Positions 26,537-36,067 of a stretch of DNA of 42,271 bases are shown in pieces. Both the position numbers and the translations under genes were made by a program. The notes beneath the pieces are model-generated. The model ran no database searches and was not told the origin of the DNA. It saw only the letters and a list, made by a program, of their open reading frames with translations. The DNA is from Mastigocoleus sp. MO_188.B34 (lineage in GTDB: Bacteria; Cyanobacteriota; Cyanobacteriia; Cyanobacteriales; Nostocaceae), in contig NZ_JASJDK010000065.1 of assembly GCF_030065675.1 (NCBI RefSeq), positions 1 to 42,271 of the forward strand. The letters are read 5' to 3'. Positions within the stretch are counted from its first letter, which is position 1. Each line of letters starts with the position of its first letter.

Positions 26537-29482
26537 ATGTTTCCTCCTATGATGATCCAGTGGTTTTCTCGCCATTGGAAATCCAGAAGAGGTATACCCC
26601 TAGGTACTCGCAGCTTTGCCGCATATACAGAAGCATCTGTAATTGGTATATTTGCTGCCTTGTCTGCAGTTTTTCTTAAAAATTGTTCGGGATGGCTGGG
26701 GACTATGCGCCTTCGAGCAGCTTCTGAACTTCCTCCATGGTTAGTGTTACCACTCATCGGAATTTCTCTTGGATTCCTTGCTGGCTGGATGGTTGAAAGG
26801 TTTGCCCCAGAGGCCGCAGGGGGTGGTGTTCCTCGAATCAAAGCATCTCTTAGTTGCATCAAAAACAGGCTTTCCTGGCGAGTTGCATTTGTAAAATTAT
26901 TTGCTTCTATTATCACCATTGGCTCCGGAATTACAATGGGGCGACAAGCACCTACTGTGCATGTAGGTGCTTCTTTGGCTGGGGGTTTAAGTCGTTGGGT
27001 ACCAAATTCTCCAGTTCGTAGACGTCAAATGATTACCGCAGGTGCAGCTGCAGGGTTAGCAGCTGCATTTAACGCACCTATTTCTGGTGTGTTGTTCGTA
27101 GTTGAAGAGTTACTCCATGATTTATCAGGATTAACTCTAGGTACCGCCATCATGGCTTCTTTTATTGGTGGTGTTGTCTCTCGTCTATTGGGAGATAATA
27201 GTCTAGATTTAAACCTCCAATTAACACGATACAACAGTAGTTTTTCCCTTCCCGAAATTCCCTTTTATTTACTTTTAGGGGTACTTGCTGGAATATTTGC
27301 AGCTTTATTCCATCGCTGTCTCTTACTTAGCATCAATGTATATAAAAGGTTTAACATCAGTCTTTCGTTGCGAGTTGCTTTAGTTGGATTAATTTGTGGA
27401 ATAGTTATTGCATTTCTCCCGGAAGATTTTCGCAATAATGCTGGTATACGGGAATTTATGACCACAGGTCAATCAAGTATCTTCAGAGCTGCAGTTGTTT
27501 TTGTTACTCACTTTTGTCTGACTTCTATAGCTTTTGGTTCCGGTGCACCTGCTGGTCTATTTGGTCCAAGTTTAATATTAGGTTCTAGTTTGGGCTATGG
27601 CATTGGTAGAGTTGCAGAATTATTTATACCAGGAATTTCTCCTACCACTTATGCTTTGGCGGGAATGGGAGCATTTTTTAGTGGTTTTTCTAAAGTACCA
27701 ATTACAGCGATTGTAATTATCTTTGAAATGACCAGAGATTTTAACTTGGTCTTACCCTTGATGATTGGTTCCGTAATATCCTATATCATCTCAGATAAGA
27801 TAGCTCCTGGTTCTTTAAATGATAAACTTTTGCAATTAAAAGGTACCAAAGTCCAAAAGCAAAATCCTACAGAAAATGTTTTAGGTAAATTGACAGTTGA
27901 AGATGTCATGCACTATCCAGTAGAGACCCTAGATGCTGACATGAGCTATGAGGAAGCTTTTCAAAGATTTTCCAACTCTCCATATCGGGGTTTTCCTGTT
28001 TTGGAGTCTGGGAAATTAGTAGGAGTTATTACACAAATAGACATACACAAAACAGATTTAACTCGTCTTCGCAATGGAAGTATAAGTGTCAGAGAAATCA
28101 TGACTTCCAACCCAATTACAGTAACTCCTACCCAAAATCTTAGTAGTGTTTTGTGTATCTTAGATCGCTATGAAATTACTCGCTTACCAGTATTAGAGTG
28201 TAAGAGATTAGTAGGAATCATTACCCGTACTGATATTATCCGGGCAACAGCAAAGCATTTCAATGGCGAGCCAGAAAATGTGGAACCCCAAGAAGAGCCA
28301 TCATACGTGGTGTATCAAACCCAATCACCTAGTATTGGTACGGGTAGATTATTAGTACCGATCGCAAATCCTGAAACTGCTAATACCTTAGTGAAAATAG
28401 CAACTGCTATTGCTCGTGATAAAAATTATGAAATAGAGTATTTGCAAATAATAGTTATTCCCCCTGGTCATCTTCCATCTGAGACGGAGATAGACGATAC
28501 AAGAATTTGCAAATTGATCGAAAAAGCACAAAATTTAGCTAAAAATACACTAAATCATAAAATTTCCGTACACACTCAAATTCGGGTTGCGAATAATGTA
28601 GCCCAAACAATTTTAGAAGCGATCCAAGAACGTCACATCGATCTACTATTAATGGGATGGAAAGGTAATACAAGTACCCCGGGTAAAATTTTTGGAAATA
28701 CCGTCGATAAGATTATCCGTAAAGCAAGTTGCGAAGTTATTGTTGTCAAGCCAGCCAATCAAAATAACACTAAACTTAAGTCTATTTTATCAACTGAATT
28801 TGATTCCTTCCCTGTAAGTCCTTCTTTCAAAAGTTGGCTGATTCCTACAGCTGGTGGTCTGAATGCAAAAGCAGGGATAGATTTATTACCAGCATTTGTA
28901 ACCTTAGCCAAAAAACCGAAAATTTGTTTAACTCGGGTTGTTAAACCATCTGAAGATAAACCAGATATGAAATCTTTGGAAGAAAAAGTTCGTCATCTAA
29001 TTAAAACTCGAGAATCTTCAAGCGAAGTAATTGCTGCACCGATAAAAGCAAAATCAGTATCTGCAGGTATTATCGAACTGGCGAACGAAAAACATTATGA
29101 TGTTGTGGTAGTTGGCGCTTCTCAGCAAGGAATGCTATCAATCAAACAAAATATTCCTGATGCAATTGCTTTTGGTGTTGAGAGTACAGTGATTTTGGTT
29201 CGAGGAGCAATGAGTTATGGAGAATTACATGCAAGCGAGGTAGAAGCAACAAGCCAAAACTCAGAAGAGACAAGCTTTTTAAAAACAAGTATGAGTCAGG
29301 AGTCACAACAAACAGCATCTTTAAATGATTTACCTTGTGACCAAAGTTCGCAATCACAACAGACTGAGTTATTCAAGAACGGTAGTAGTCAGAAATCAGA
29401 AAAGGCTGCACATTTGCGGCAGAGTTTGACGAAATCTGCTATAAAAGCCGGAACTAATCAGAATTCAGAAGACAATAACTAA
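26537..29482 (+). CDS. ClC-type chloride channel/transporter with CBS pair and two USP domains
   Basis: The 981 residues combine a ClC membrane core (about 25-430), a CBS pair (about 453-570), two UspA-like domains (about 600-735 and 765-892) and a Ser/Gln-rich tail. ClC proteins exchange or conduct chloride across membranes; the CBS and USP parts are usual nucleotide sensors. The selectivity motifs are GGGVP (95-99), GRQAP (135-139) and GLFGP (340-344), and the pair Glu190-Glu191 is kept. In most ClC exchangers the second motif is GREGP, with glutamate as the external gate. Here that place is Gln137, and the inner Tyr is Phe402. Proton coupling is therefore probably weak or absent. Similar Gln forms may exist in other cyanobacteria. 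The first USP domain ends in a typical G-x9-G-(S/T)-type region; I saw no disruption in either. Confidence 0.92.
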   Translation: MFPPMMIQWFSRHWKSRRGIPLGTRSFAAYTEASVIGIFAALSAVFLKNCSGWLGTMRLRAASELPPWLVLPLIGISLGFLAGWMVERFAPEAAGGGVPRIKASLSCIKNRLSWRVAFVKLFASIITIGSGITMGRQAPTVHVGASLAGGLSRWVPNSPVRRRQMITAGAAAGLAAAFNAPISGVLFVVEELLHDLSGLTLGTAIMASFIGGVVSRLLGDNSLDLNLQLTRYNSSFSLPEIPFYLLLGVLAGIFAALFHRCLLLSINVYKRFNISLSLRVALVGLICGIVIAFLPEDFRNNAGIREFMTTGQSSIFRAAVVFVTHFCLTSIAFGSGAPAGLFGPSLILGSSLGYGIGRVAELFIPGISPTTYALAGMGAFFSGFSKVPITAIVIIFEMTRDFNLVLPLMIGSVISYIISDKIAPGSLNDKLLQLKGTKVQKQNPTENVLGKLTVEDVMHYPVETLDADMSYEEAFQRFSNSPYRGFPVLESGKLVGVITQIDIHKTDLTRLRNGSISVREIMTSNPITVTPTQNLSSVLCILDRYEITRLPVLECKRLVGIITRTDIIRATAKHFNGEPENVEPQEEPSYVVYQTQSPSIGTGRLLVPIANPETANTLVKIATAIARDKNYEIEYLQIIVIPPGHLPSETEIDDTRICKLIEKAQNLAKNTLNHKISVHTQIRVANNVAQTILEAIQERHIDLLLMGWKGNTSTPGKIFGNTVDKIIRKASCEVIVVKPANQNNTKLKSILSTEFDSFPVSPSFKSWLIPTAGGLNAKAGIDLLPAFVTLAKKPKICLTRVVKPSEDKPDMKSLEEKVRHLIKTRESSSEVIAAPIKAKSVSAGIIELANEKHYDVVVVGASQQGMLSIKQNIPDAIAFGVESTVILVRGAMSYGELHASEVEATSQNSEETSFLKTSMSQESQQTASLNDLPCDQSSQSQQTELFKNGSSQKSEKAAHLRQSLTKSAIKAGTNQNSEDNN

Positions 29483-29498
29483 TCTCCCAATCCCCATT

Positions 29499-29514
29499 CA
29501 CCGCGATAGCGGTG
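29499..29514. terminator. Short hairpin between convergent ClC and kinase genes
   Basis: The arms caccgc and gcggtg enclose gata in the 53-bp gap between two convergent stop codons. This could act as a two-way terminator, but the stem is only 6 bp and there is no T-run. It is set in ccccaatc heptamers. Confidence 0.35.
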
Positions 29515-29535
29515 CGGACTTACCCCAATCCCCAA

Positions 29536-31548
29536 CTAAAGTTGCCAAATTTTCACAATATTTTCGGCGCTACCACCACCAGCAATTTTTTTTCCATCCT
29601 TACTAGTTGCTACAGAGTATATGTAACCGACATCTTTTTTGAGGGTATTAATTAGTTTTCCAGTTTTTAAATTCCATAACTTAATAGTATTATCATTGCT
29701 ACCACTAACAAGTATTGGATCTTTGTTGGACTGACTGTCAGTTTCACTGGGTATATAAGCAACTGAATTTACTTTATCTGTATGTCCTTGGAGAGTCTTG
29801 CTTACTTTTCCTGTAGCTAAATTCCATACTTTCACAGTTTTATCTCTACTTGCGGAAGCTAATGTATTCCCATCAGGAGCAAAAGCAACAGAAAAGACTT
29901 TATCTTTGTGTCCTTTGAATGTACGAATTTTCTCTCCCGTTTTCACATTCCATAGTTTTATGCTTTTGTCCCAACTACCAGAAGCTAAAGTAAAACCATC
30001 GGGGGAAAAATCTACAGAATTTACTGCTGCAGAATGTCCCTTCAATGTTCGAATTTCCTCCCCTGTAACCACATTCCATAGTTTGATGGTGCTATCGACA
30101 CTACTAGAAGCTAAAGTTGTACCATCCTTACTAAAAGCAATGGAAGTAACTCCCTGTAAATGTCCTCTGAGGGTACGAATTTCTTTACCAGTTGATAAAT
30201 CCCAAAGTTTAATAGTTTTATCATTACCACTACTGGCAAGAATTGTACCATCTGGACTAAAAGCTACATCCCAAATCCATCCAGAGTGACCCTCAATAGT
30301 GCGAATTATTTCTCTACTGGTTACATCCCAAACTTTGATAGTTTTATCATCACTACCACTAGCAAGTTTATCTCCTTGGGGAGAAAAGTTAACTGCATTT
30401 ACATCACTTGCATGTCCTACTAATGTAAATACTGAAGAGTTGTTAACAAATAATCCCGGTGGTATTAAAGGAATTAGCGGTGGATTGAAAAACCAAAAAA
30501 CTCCTCCACCCAAAGTTAATAGAATTAATCCACCATTAACGAACCATTGCTTTTTAAGTTTTTTCTGTACCTGTACTGTTGCTTCATTTGAGTTTCCCGG
30601 TACAGAGCTAAGTAATGTTGTCGCGACCGAAGCTGATACTTGTTGAGGTACTAAGTCTTTAAGAACGTGATCTGCAGATTGATAACGTTCCTTAATATCT
30701 ACTTTGAGTAATTTATCAATTACTTCGCCTAATTCCATTGAGATGGAAATACCTTCTCCGTTAGAACCATTAAAGTGTTTTCGCCAGGTAGAAATCCAAG
30801 CATAGCCCTTTTCCATCCATTGTTTAGATGGAGAAATACCTGTGAGTAGAAAAAAGCAACTTGCACCCAAACTGAATAAATCGCTAGCAGGGTAAGCTTT
30901 ACCGTCTTGCATTTGCTCCACAGGGGTATAACCATGGGAACCAATACTTGTCCCTTTATTTTTGACAGTTGTGGTTAAAAGCTTAGAAGCACCAAAGTCG
31001 ATCAGTACATGCTTCCCATCATTTTCACGAATAATCACATTTTGTGGCTTAATATCTCTGTGAATTACTCCTTTATCGTGGATAAATTTCAGAACTGGCA
31101 ATAAATCCAATAACAGCTTGCGAATTTCAGGTTCCCTAAACCTTCCATTCTCTTGCATGTGTTGTAGTAAATTATCACCCTTAATAAACTGTTGTACTAA
31201 ATATAAATAACCATCTTGCTCAAAATACGCCAACAAATTGGGTATCTGTGGGTGTTCTCCCAAATCTTGTAAACGCTGAGCTTCTTCCTTAAAAAGTTTG
31301 ACTGCTTTTTTTAAAGTTGATTGATTCTGAACTTTTGGGGCAAGCTGTTTAACAACGCACTGTTCGTTTAATTTGTCTATATCTTCTGCCAGATAGGTAA
31401 TACTAAACCCACCTTCAACAGAAAGCCGTTTTACAATCCGATAGCGACCTCTGAGCAAAGGTATCAATGGTGTCTGACAAGTTTGGCAACATTGATTCCC
31501 ATCCGGGTTCATTGGGTTTTGGCAATCGGGATTCAGGCAGCAGATCAT
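29536..31548 (-). CDS. 4-Cys Ser/Thr protein kinase with seven WD40 repeats (kinase A)
   Basis: A Hanks-type kinase of the cyanobacterial 4-Cys kind, 670 residues. The N-terminal zinc-ribbon-like motif has Cys4, Cys9, Cys21 and Cys24. The kinase domain (about 36-295) has the ATP lysine Lys67, catalytic HRD with Asp165, and DFG at 184-186. The glycine loop is degenerate, SVEGGFSITY: the first Gly is replaced and the third is Ser. One membrane helix (about 333-353, WFVNGGLILLTLGGGVFWFF) precedes seven WD40 repeats (about 374-670) that should close one propeller, presumably on the other side of the membrane. Kinase B at 33605 and kinase D at 38092 are paralogues. It converges with the ClC gene. 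Kinase activity is likely but the loop substitutions need testing. Confidence 0.9.
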   Translation of the reverse strand: MICCLNPDCQNPMNPDGNQCCQTCQTPLIPLLRGRYRIVKRLSVEGGFSITYLAEDIDKLNEQCVVKQLAPKVQNQSTLKKAVKLFKEEAQRLQDLGEHPQIPNLLAYFEQDGYLYLVQQFIKGDNLLQHMQENGRFREPEIRKLLLDLLPVLKFIHDKGVIHRDIKPQNVIIRENDGKHVLIDFGASKLLTTTVKNKGTSIGSHGYTPVEQMQDGKAYPASDLFSLGASCFFLLTGISPSKQWMEKGYAWISTWRKHFNGSNGEGISISMELGEVIDKLLKVDIKERYQSADHVLKDLVPQQVSASVATTLLSSVPGNSNEATVQVQKKLKKQWFVNGGLILLTLGGGVFWFFNPPLIPLIPPGLFVNNSSVFTLVGHASDVNAVNFSPQGDKLASGSDDKTIKVWDVTSREIIRTIEGHSGWIWDVAFSPDGTILASSGNDKTIKLWDLSTGKEIRTLRGHLQGVTSIAFSKDGTTLASSSVDSTIKLWNVVTGEEIRTLKGHSAAVNSVDFSPDGFTLASGSWDKSIKLWNVKTGEKIRTFKGHKDKVFSVAFAPDGNTLASASRDKTVKVWNLATGKVSKTLQGHTDKVNSVAYIPSETDSQSNKDPILVSGSNDNTIKLWNLKTGKLINTLKKDVGYIYSVATSKDGKKIAGGGSAENIVKIWQL

Positions 31549-32181
31549 ACTGGGAATCCATCCGTGTTTCGAGTATATGTTAATTCGTATCAGAGATTTG
31601 TTGCGATCGAAATGCTTAACCTATTTCTTCTCATAAAAGAAAAAGACACAGCTATAGCATAGGGGAAATTAGGGCAAGTTTCAATTATAAGGTTTGCTTC
31701 TAAAGTTGAATCACAATTCTAAATCATACATTAATCATTATTCGAAGTAGTCCGTATCACCCCATAGTCATAAAAATTACTATATTTCTATCTCTCTGGT
31801 TGAAGAAATTGGAGTAATTCTCTGCTCTTCGGTATTTAGTGTGACAATCCCAAATCTGACATACTGTCATTTGCTGACACCAAGTCACAATTATAATTGC
31901 TATGATTAGCAGCTAAAAAAAATAAACTGATGTTTTTGGTAATATCCAATGTAATATAAAAAAACTAAATTTGGAGAATGTTTTAAAAGTAATAAATTAG
32001 ACCAGGTTGTCGTTAGCATAACCTAAAATTTAAAATCCTTTTTAAAAGGGATAAACCCTCTAAAAAGTCCTAATTAGTTTCAAGGATATTTATCAAACAT
32101 TCTCTAAATAAAAATCTAATAATTTATTGCGATTTGTCATATTCACAAGTAAAAAATAAGTCAAAAAAACAAGTAACAAAT
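31549..32181. other. Divergent intergenic region between kinase A and the PPC protein
   Basis: About 630 bp, AT-rich, with no convincing gene. It must hold the promoter for kinase A (from 31549 up) and the one for the PPC protein. Near 32037-32068 there is a loose hairpin: ctttttaaaaggg, then ataaa, then ccctctaaaaag, with one bulge, about 110-145 bp upstream of the PPC start. This might be a leader structure. I see no sure binding-site motif. Confidence 0.35.
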
Positions 32182-33492
32182 ATGAATTTCAAAAGTAACA
32201 AAGAATATCATCATAAACTGGATTATAGGTTTTTTGATTTGGGGTTTTTTAATTTGAGGTTTTTTGAATTTAGACTTAAGTTTAGATTTATTATATCTTT
32301 GTTTAGTAGCTTTTTGGTTGCTAGTTATTCTCTACCTGTAAACGCTTTAATGGTAGAAATATTAGATGATAAAAACACCTTACTTATAGCTAAAACACCT
32401 GATGAGAGACCGGAAATAGTACAACAAGGTATAGAAGAAATACCCGTAATCAATCCACCACAAACATCTGAAACACCACAACAGCCTTCACCAACTCAGG
32501 AAGAAACCACACCAATAAACCCTCAACCAGCAGAACCTCCAGCATCATCAAATACCATACAACCTACTTCTCCAGCACCAGGTTCTGAGACAGCAGCACC
32601 AACAAGTCCTGCACCTGGGACAGTAGCACCAACACGCCCTGTACCTGGAACTGGAACAGCAGCACCAGCCCGTCCTGCACCCAGAACAGCACCAAGAAGC
32701 CCCGTCGTCACACCACAACCAAGAAACCAACCAGGTAATACCCAACCTCAAATAACTCGTGAAGATCCAAGAACCTCACCTCTTGTTCCTTCCAGGGAAG
32801 TTAATTACCGCCAGCTTAATTATGTAGATATTGCTTTAGGAGTTTTAGCTCCAGGTGACTATGAGTATAATGGCAGACATTTCCATTTTTACCAGTTTGA
32901 AGGTAGAGAAAATCAACTGATTCAAATTAGGTTGCTTGGTAGTGGAGATCGACGTAGATCTAGTAATTTAAGCATGCAACCACTAATGTATCTGCTTGAC
33001 CCTGATGGTAATGTAATTTTGAGGCGAGGTGGTGGAATTGGTCCCGGTTCAAGAGATGCTTTTGAATTTGTTCGGCTACCTGCAGATGGTACTTACGTTG
33101 TTGGTGTAACTACGCGCGATCGAGGAAATACGGGTCGTTATAGTTTGGCGCTAAGGAACGATAGAGCTAGTTATACTGTTGATGAAAAAGATAACTTAAG
33201 TACTACCGGTCCAATTTTAAGAAGAAATCGTAGTCCTTACAATGTTTCCCAGTTTGAAGGTGAGAAAGGTCAGCTTGTTAGTATTCGTGTAGATAGCACC
33301 TTTGAAGAATTTTCTCCTTACGTAGTATTGCTTGACTCTCAAGGAAAAATCGTTGCGACGAATAATGACAAAGATGGGAAGTTTAGTGCTCTGATAGATC
33401 GAGCCAAGTTACCAGAAGATGGAACTTATTATGTTGTCGTAACTTCAGTTTCTCCAGGACAAGCAGGAGCTTACAGGCTGACGATTTTTTAA
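32182..33492 (+). CDS. Secreted proline-rich protein with two PPC-type domains
   Basis: I choose the ATG at 32182 (436 residues) over a TTG 16 codons upstream. The N-terminus is phenylalanine-rich (RFFDLGFFNLRFFEFRLKF) and then has a signal-peptide-like helix ending about VASYSLPVNA, so export is likely. Residues about 80-200 are Pro/Thr/Ala-rich with repeated PAPG steps (TSPAPG, TRPVPG, ARPAPR). Two beta domains of the bacterial pre-peptidase C-terminal (PPC) type follow. The first includes YNGRHFHFYQFEGRENQLIQIR ... LPADGTYVVGVTT; the second YNVSQFEGEKGQLVSIRVD ... LPEDGTYYVVVTS. PPC domains are secreted, often attached to proteases, but no catalytic domain is present. It is the only plus-strand gene in the kinase array, so a link to the sensors is possible but unproven. 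Confidence 0.78.
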   Translation: MNFKSNKEYHHKLDYRFFDLGFFNLRFFEFRLKFRFIISLFSSFLVASYSLPVNALMVEILDDKNTLLIAKTPDERPEIVQQGIEEIPVINPPQTSETPQQPSPTQEETTPINPQPAEPPASSNTIQPTSPAPGSETAAPTSPAPGTVAPTRPVPGTGTAAPARPAPRTAPRSPVVTPQPRNQPGNTQPQITREDPRTSPLVPSREVNYRQLNYVDIALGVLAPGDYEYNGRHFHFYQFEGRENQLIQIRLLGSGDRRRSSNLSMQPLMYLLDPDGNVILRRGGGIGPGSRDAFEFVRLPADGTYVVGVTTRDRGNTGRYSLALRNDRASYTVDEKDNLSTTGPILRRNRSPYNVSQFEGEKGQLVSIRVDSTFEEFSPYVVLLDSQGKIVATNNDKDGKFSALIDRAKLPEDGTYYVVVTSVSPGQAGAYRLTIF

Positions 33493-33550
33493 TAGGTAAG
33501 TTAACAGGTATCAATAACGATTAACAGGTGATACGAAAAAATAACAATCA

Positions 33551-33599
33551 CCATTACCCATTACCCATTACCCATTACCCATTACCCATTACCCATTAC
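33551..33599. repeat. STRR heptamer, seven copies of ccattac
   Basis: Seven perfect tandem copies of ccattac fill the 49 bp between the converging ends of the PPC gene and kinase B. This is a classic cyanobacterial short tandem repeat and lies 5 bp from the kinase B stop. Confidence 0.9.
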
Positions 33600-33604
33600 C
33601 AACA

Positions 33605-35770
33605 CTATTGCGACATTCGCCAAACCTTAATAGTGTTATCTCCCATTGCACCGCTAGAAAGAGTCTGCTGATAAGGAATGTCTTCTCGATCGATTGCAGG
33701 TGAGAAACTTAGGGAGGTAATGTAGCCAGAGTGTCCTTTAAGGGTATCTATTTCTTCCCCCGTCACTAAACTCCAAAGTTTAATTGTGCGATCGCCACTA
33801 CCACTAGCGAGAATATTACCATCAGGACTAATAGCTAAACAGCTCACCCATTTGGAATGTGCTTTGGAGGAATTTTTGGAACCACCGGTAAAAGTACGAA
33901 TTTCTTCTCCTGTAGTCAAATTCCATAATTTGATAGTGCGATCGTGGCTTCCGGAAACAAGAGTTTGACCATCGGGGCTAATTGCAACAGAAGATACTTT
34001 ACCTTTATGACCTTCAAGGGTACGGATAAGCTCTCCCGTAACTAGATTCCAGATTTTGATAGTTTTATCATCGCTACCACTGACTAGTATTTTGTTATCG
34101 GGGGATACAGCGATAGAAGATACCTTTGATGAATGTCCGCTTAAGGTACGGATTTCTTCTCCATTTCTCAGATTCCAGACTTTGATAGTACGGTCAAAAC
34201 TACCACTGATAATGTTTTTACCGTCTTTAGTTACAAGTAAAGTTCCAATGGAATCAGAATGTCCTTTAAAAGTACGGATTTGCTTCCCATTGACTAAATT
34301 CCAAAGCTTAATCGTATTGTCATAACTCCCACTAATGAGGTTTTTATTGTTGGGAGTAATTGCAACAGTTGCAACCCAAGCGGAATGACCTTTAAAAGTA
34401 CTGATTTCCTTATTTTTTGTTAAATTCCACAATTTGATAGTGTTGTCGTAACTACCACTAGCCAAGATTTGACCATTTGGGTTGTAGGCTAAAGATGCGA
34501 CTGAATTACTGTGTCCATTTAAGGTTTTTTGTAGGTAATTACTACTGGGAAAACTAGCAATCAAAAATATTGGATTTGATACTAAAAATCCATAACGGAC
34601 ATAACCATAAATTTGGCTACCAACTAACCCAAAAAGAAGAATTGCAACAGCCGTTAGCCATTTAAGTATTAATTTGAGATCCTGTTTCGATAGATTTAAA
34701 GAAGAGGCTATTTTTGATATTCTTTGCGAGCGGGATTGGTTAGATGTTTGTCTTCGGAATGCAGAAAATAACTTTACCCTCGGAGAAGATGAAGAAGCTT
34801 TTGGATTTACAGTATTTGCTATATTTACTGCATTAGTTGGCGGTTTTGCTCGTATTTGAGTTGGTGGTGGAACTGTAAGAGGAAAAGTTAAATCTCTAAT
34901 CACTTCATCTGCTGATTGATAGCGCTCTTGAATGTCTTTTTTCAATAAACGTTCGATAACCAGAGCAAAGTCATTACTCAGGGGACTATTTACATGTTGT
35001 CGCCATGTAGAAACCCAACCGTAACCCTGTTGTGTCCATAAATGAAATGGAGGTATTCCGCTAAGCAGATGAAAACAGGTTGCTCCTAAGCTGAAGAAAT
35101 CACTTGCAGGACAAACTTCTCCACCCTGTATTTGTTCTATGGGGCTGTATCCAAAAGAACCAATGGTAGTTCCGGGTTTAGTTTGTACTGTTGCTGTCAG
35201 CTGCTTTGAAGCGCCAAAATCAATTAATACTAACTTGTTATCGAATTGACGACGAATGATATTTTGTGGCTTGAGGTCGCGATGAATTACTCCATGTTCG
35301 TGAATAAATTTGAGAACGGGTAGTAGGTCAAGCAGCAGTTCTCTTATCTCTGTTTCATTATATTTTGAACGTTGCTGCAGTTCTTTAAATAGATTCAATC
35401 CATCAACAAATTCTTGTACTAAATATAAGTAATTATCTTCTTCAAAGTATGCCAGTAATCTTGGTATTCTTTGATTTCTACCTAGTTCTTGCAGGCGCTT
35501 TGCTTCTTGTTTAAATAGCTCAATTGCTTTATTTAAAGCCCAGGTTCCGTGAACTTTCGGTGCTAATTGTTTTACTACACCAAGTTCATTGAGCTTATCT
35601 AAATCCTCTGCTAAGTAGGTTCGACCAAATCCACCCTCATCTGAAAGTACTCCAGTAATTCGATAATGACCTCTAAGCAGGGGTTTAAGTGTTGCGCTGC
35701 AACTCTGGCAATACCTTATCCCATCTGGGTTGTGGGGATTTGGGCAATCGGGGTTTAGGCAGCACAGCAT
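33605..35770 (-). CDS. 4-Cys Ser/Thr protein kinase with seven WD40 repeats (kinase B)
   Basis: This is a 721-residue paralogue of kinase A with the same order of parts. The 4-Cys motif is Cys4, Cys9, Cys21, Cys24. The kinase domain has Lys67, HRD with Asp165, and DFG at 184-186; the glycine loop is SDEGGFGRTYL, better preserved than in kinase A. A basic, Ser-rich juxtamembrane stretch (about 310-365) precedes one membrane helix (about 367-392). Seven WD40 repeats run from about 413 to the end. Individual repeats are rather regular (KTIKIWNL, RTIKLWNL type), and the sixth and seventh contain inserts (GGSKNSSKAHSKW and AIDREDIPYQQ). The ligand and the substrate are unknown. The spacer to the next gene (35771-36067) contains only AT-rich sequence. 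Confidence 0.92.
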   Translation of the reverse strand: MLCCLNPDCPNPHNPDGIRYCQSCSATLKPLLRGHYRITGVLSDEGGFGRTYLAEDLDKLNELGVVKQLAPKVHGTWALNKAIELFKQEAKRLQELGRNQRIPRLLAYFEEDNYLYLVQEFVDGLNLFKELQQRSKYNETEIRELLLDLLPVLKFIHEHGVIHRDLKPQNIIRRQFDNKLVLIDFGASKQLTATVQTKPGTTIGSFGYSPIEQIQGGEVCPASDFFSLGATCFHLLSGIPPFHLWTQQGYGWVSTWRQHVNSPLSNDFALVIERLLKKDIQERYQSADEVIRDLTFPLTVPPPTQIRAKPPTNAVNIANTVNPKASSSSPRVKLFSAFRRQTSNQSRSQRISKIASSLNLSKQDLKLILKWLTAVAILLFGLVGSQIYGYVRYGFLVSNPIFLIASFPSSNYLQKTLNGHSNSVASLAYNPNGQILASGSYDNTIKLWNLTKNKEISTFKGHSAWVATVAITPNNKNLISGSYDNTIKLWNLVNGKQIRTFKGHSDSIGTLLVTKDGKNIISGSFDRTIKVWNLRNGEEIRTLSGHSSKVSSIAVSPDNKILVSGSDDKTIKIWNLVTGELIRTLEGHKGKVSSVAISPDGQTLVSGSHDRTIKLWNLTTGEEIRTFTGGSKNSSKAHSKWVSCLAISPDGNILASGSGDRTIKLWSLVTGEEIDTLKGHSGYITSLSFSPAIDREDIPYQQTLSSGAMGDNTIKVWRMSQ

Positions 35771-36067
35771 TATCTAGCTAATGTAAATGTTCTCAAAACT
35801 ATGATAGCTCTTTCTCCAATTTTGCTTGTTAATATTGTTGCTTTTTTTTTGAATTCTAATCTTGCATTTTTTTGTCATTGATTGACGATTCTGTTTCTAA
35901 TTATAAGCAGTATAAATTTGAGAAAAAAGGTTATAGTTCCTGTAAATATAACCATAAAAAAGACTTAAATTTGTCAGTTTTTAAACCAGATTTATGTAGC
36001 CTAAATATTACTATGAAAATAGGCATAACTCTGAATTTTGAATATTTACATTTTACGCGCAGAGCAT

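Noticed and set aside
26506-26919. 137-codon minus-strand frame over the start of the ClC gene
   Set aside because: It overlaps a well-supported ClC N-terminus, shows no family features and has no upstream ribosome site.
29798-30646. Plus-strand frames antisense to kinase A and similar frames in kinases B and D
   Set aside because: They are mirror frames of the WD40 repeats (regular FHSLIVLS-like series) and have no independent support.
32523-32751. Gly/Ala/Val- and Cys/Trp-rich frames opposite the PPC stalk
   Set aside because: They are the complement of the PAPG repeat; low complexity only.
33551-33599. Regular short repeats as a CRISPR array
   Set aside because: The 7-bp units have no spacers and match the STRR type. 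No other CRISPR-like spacing was seen in the window.
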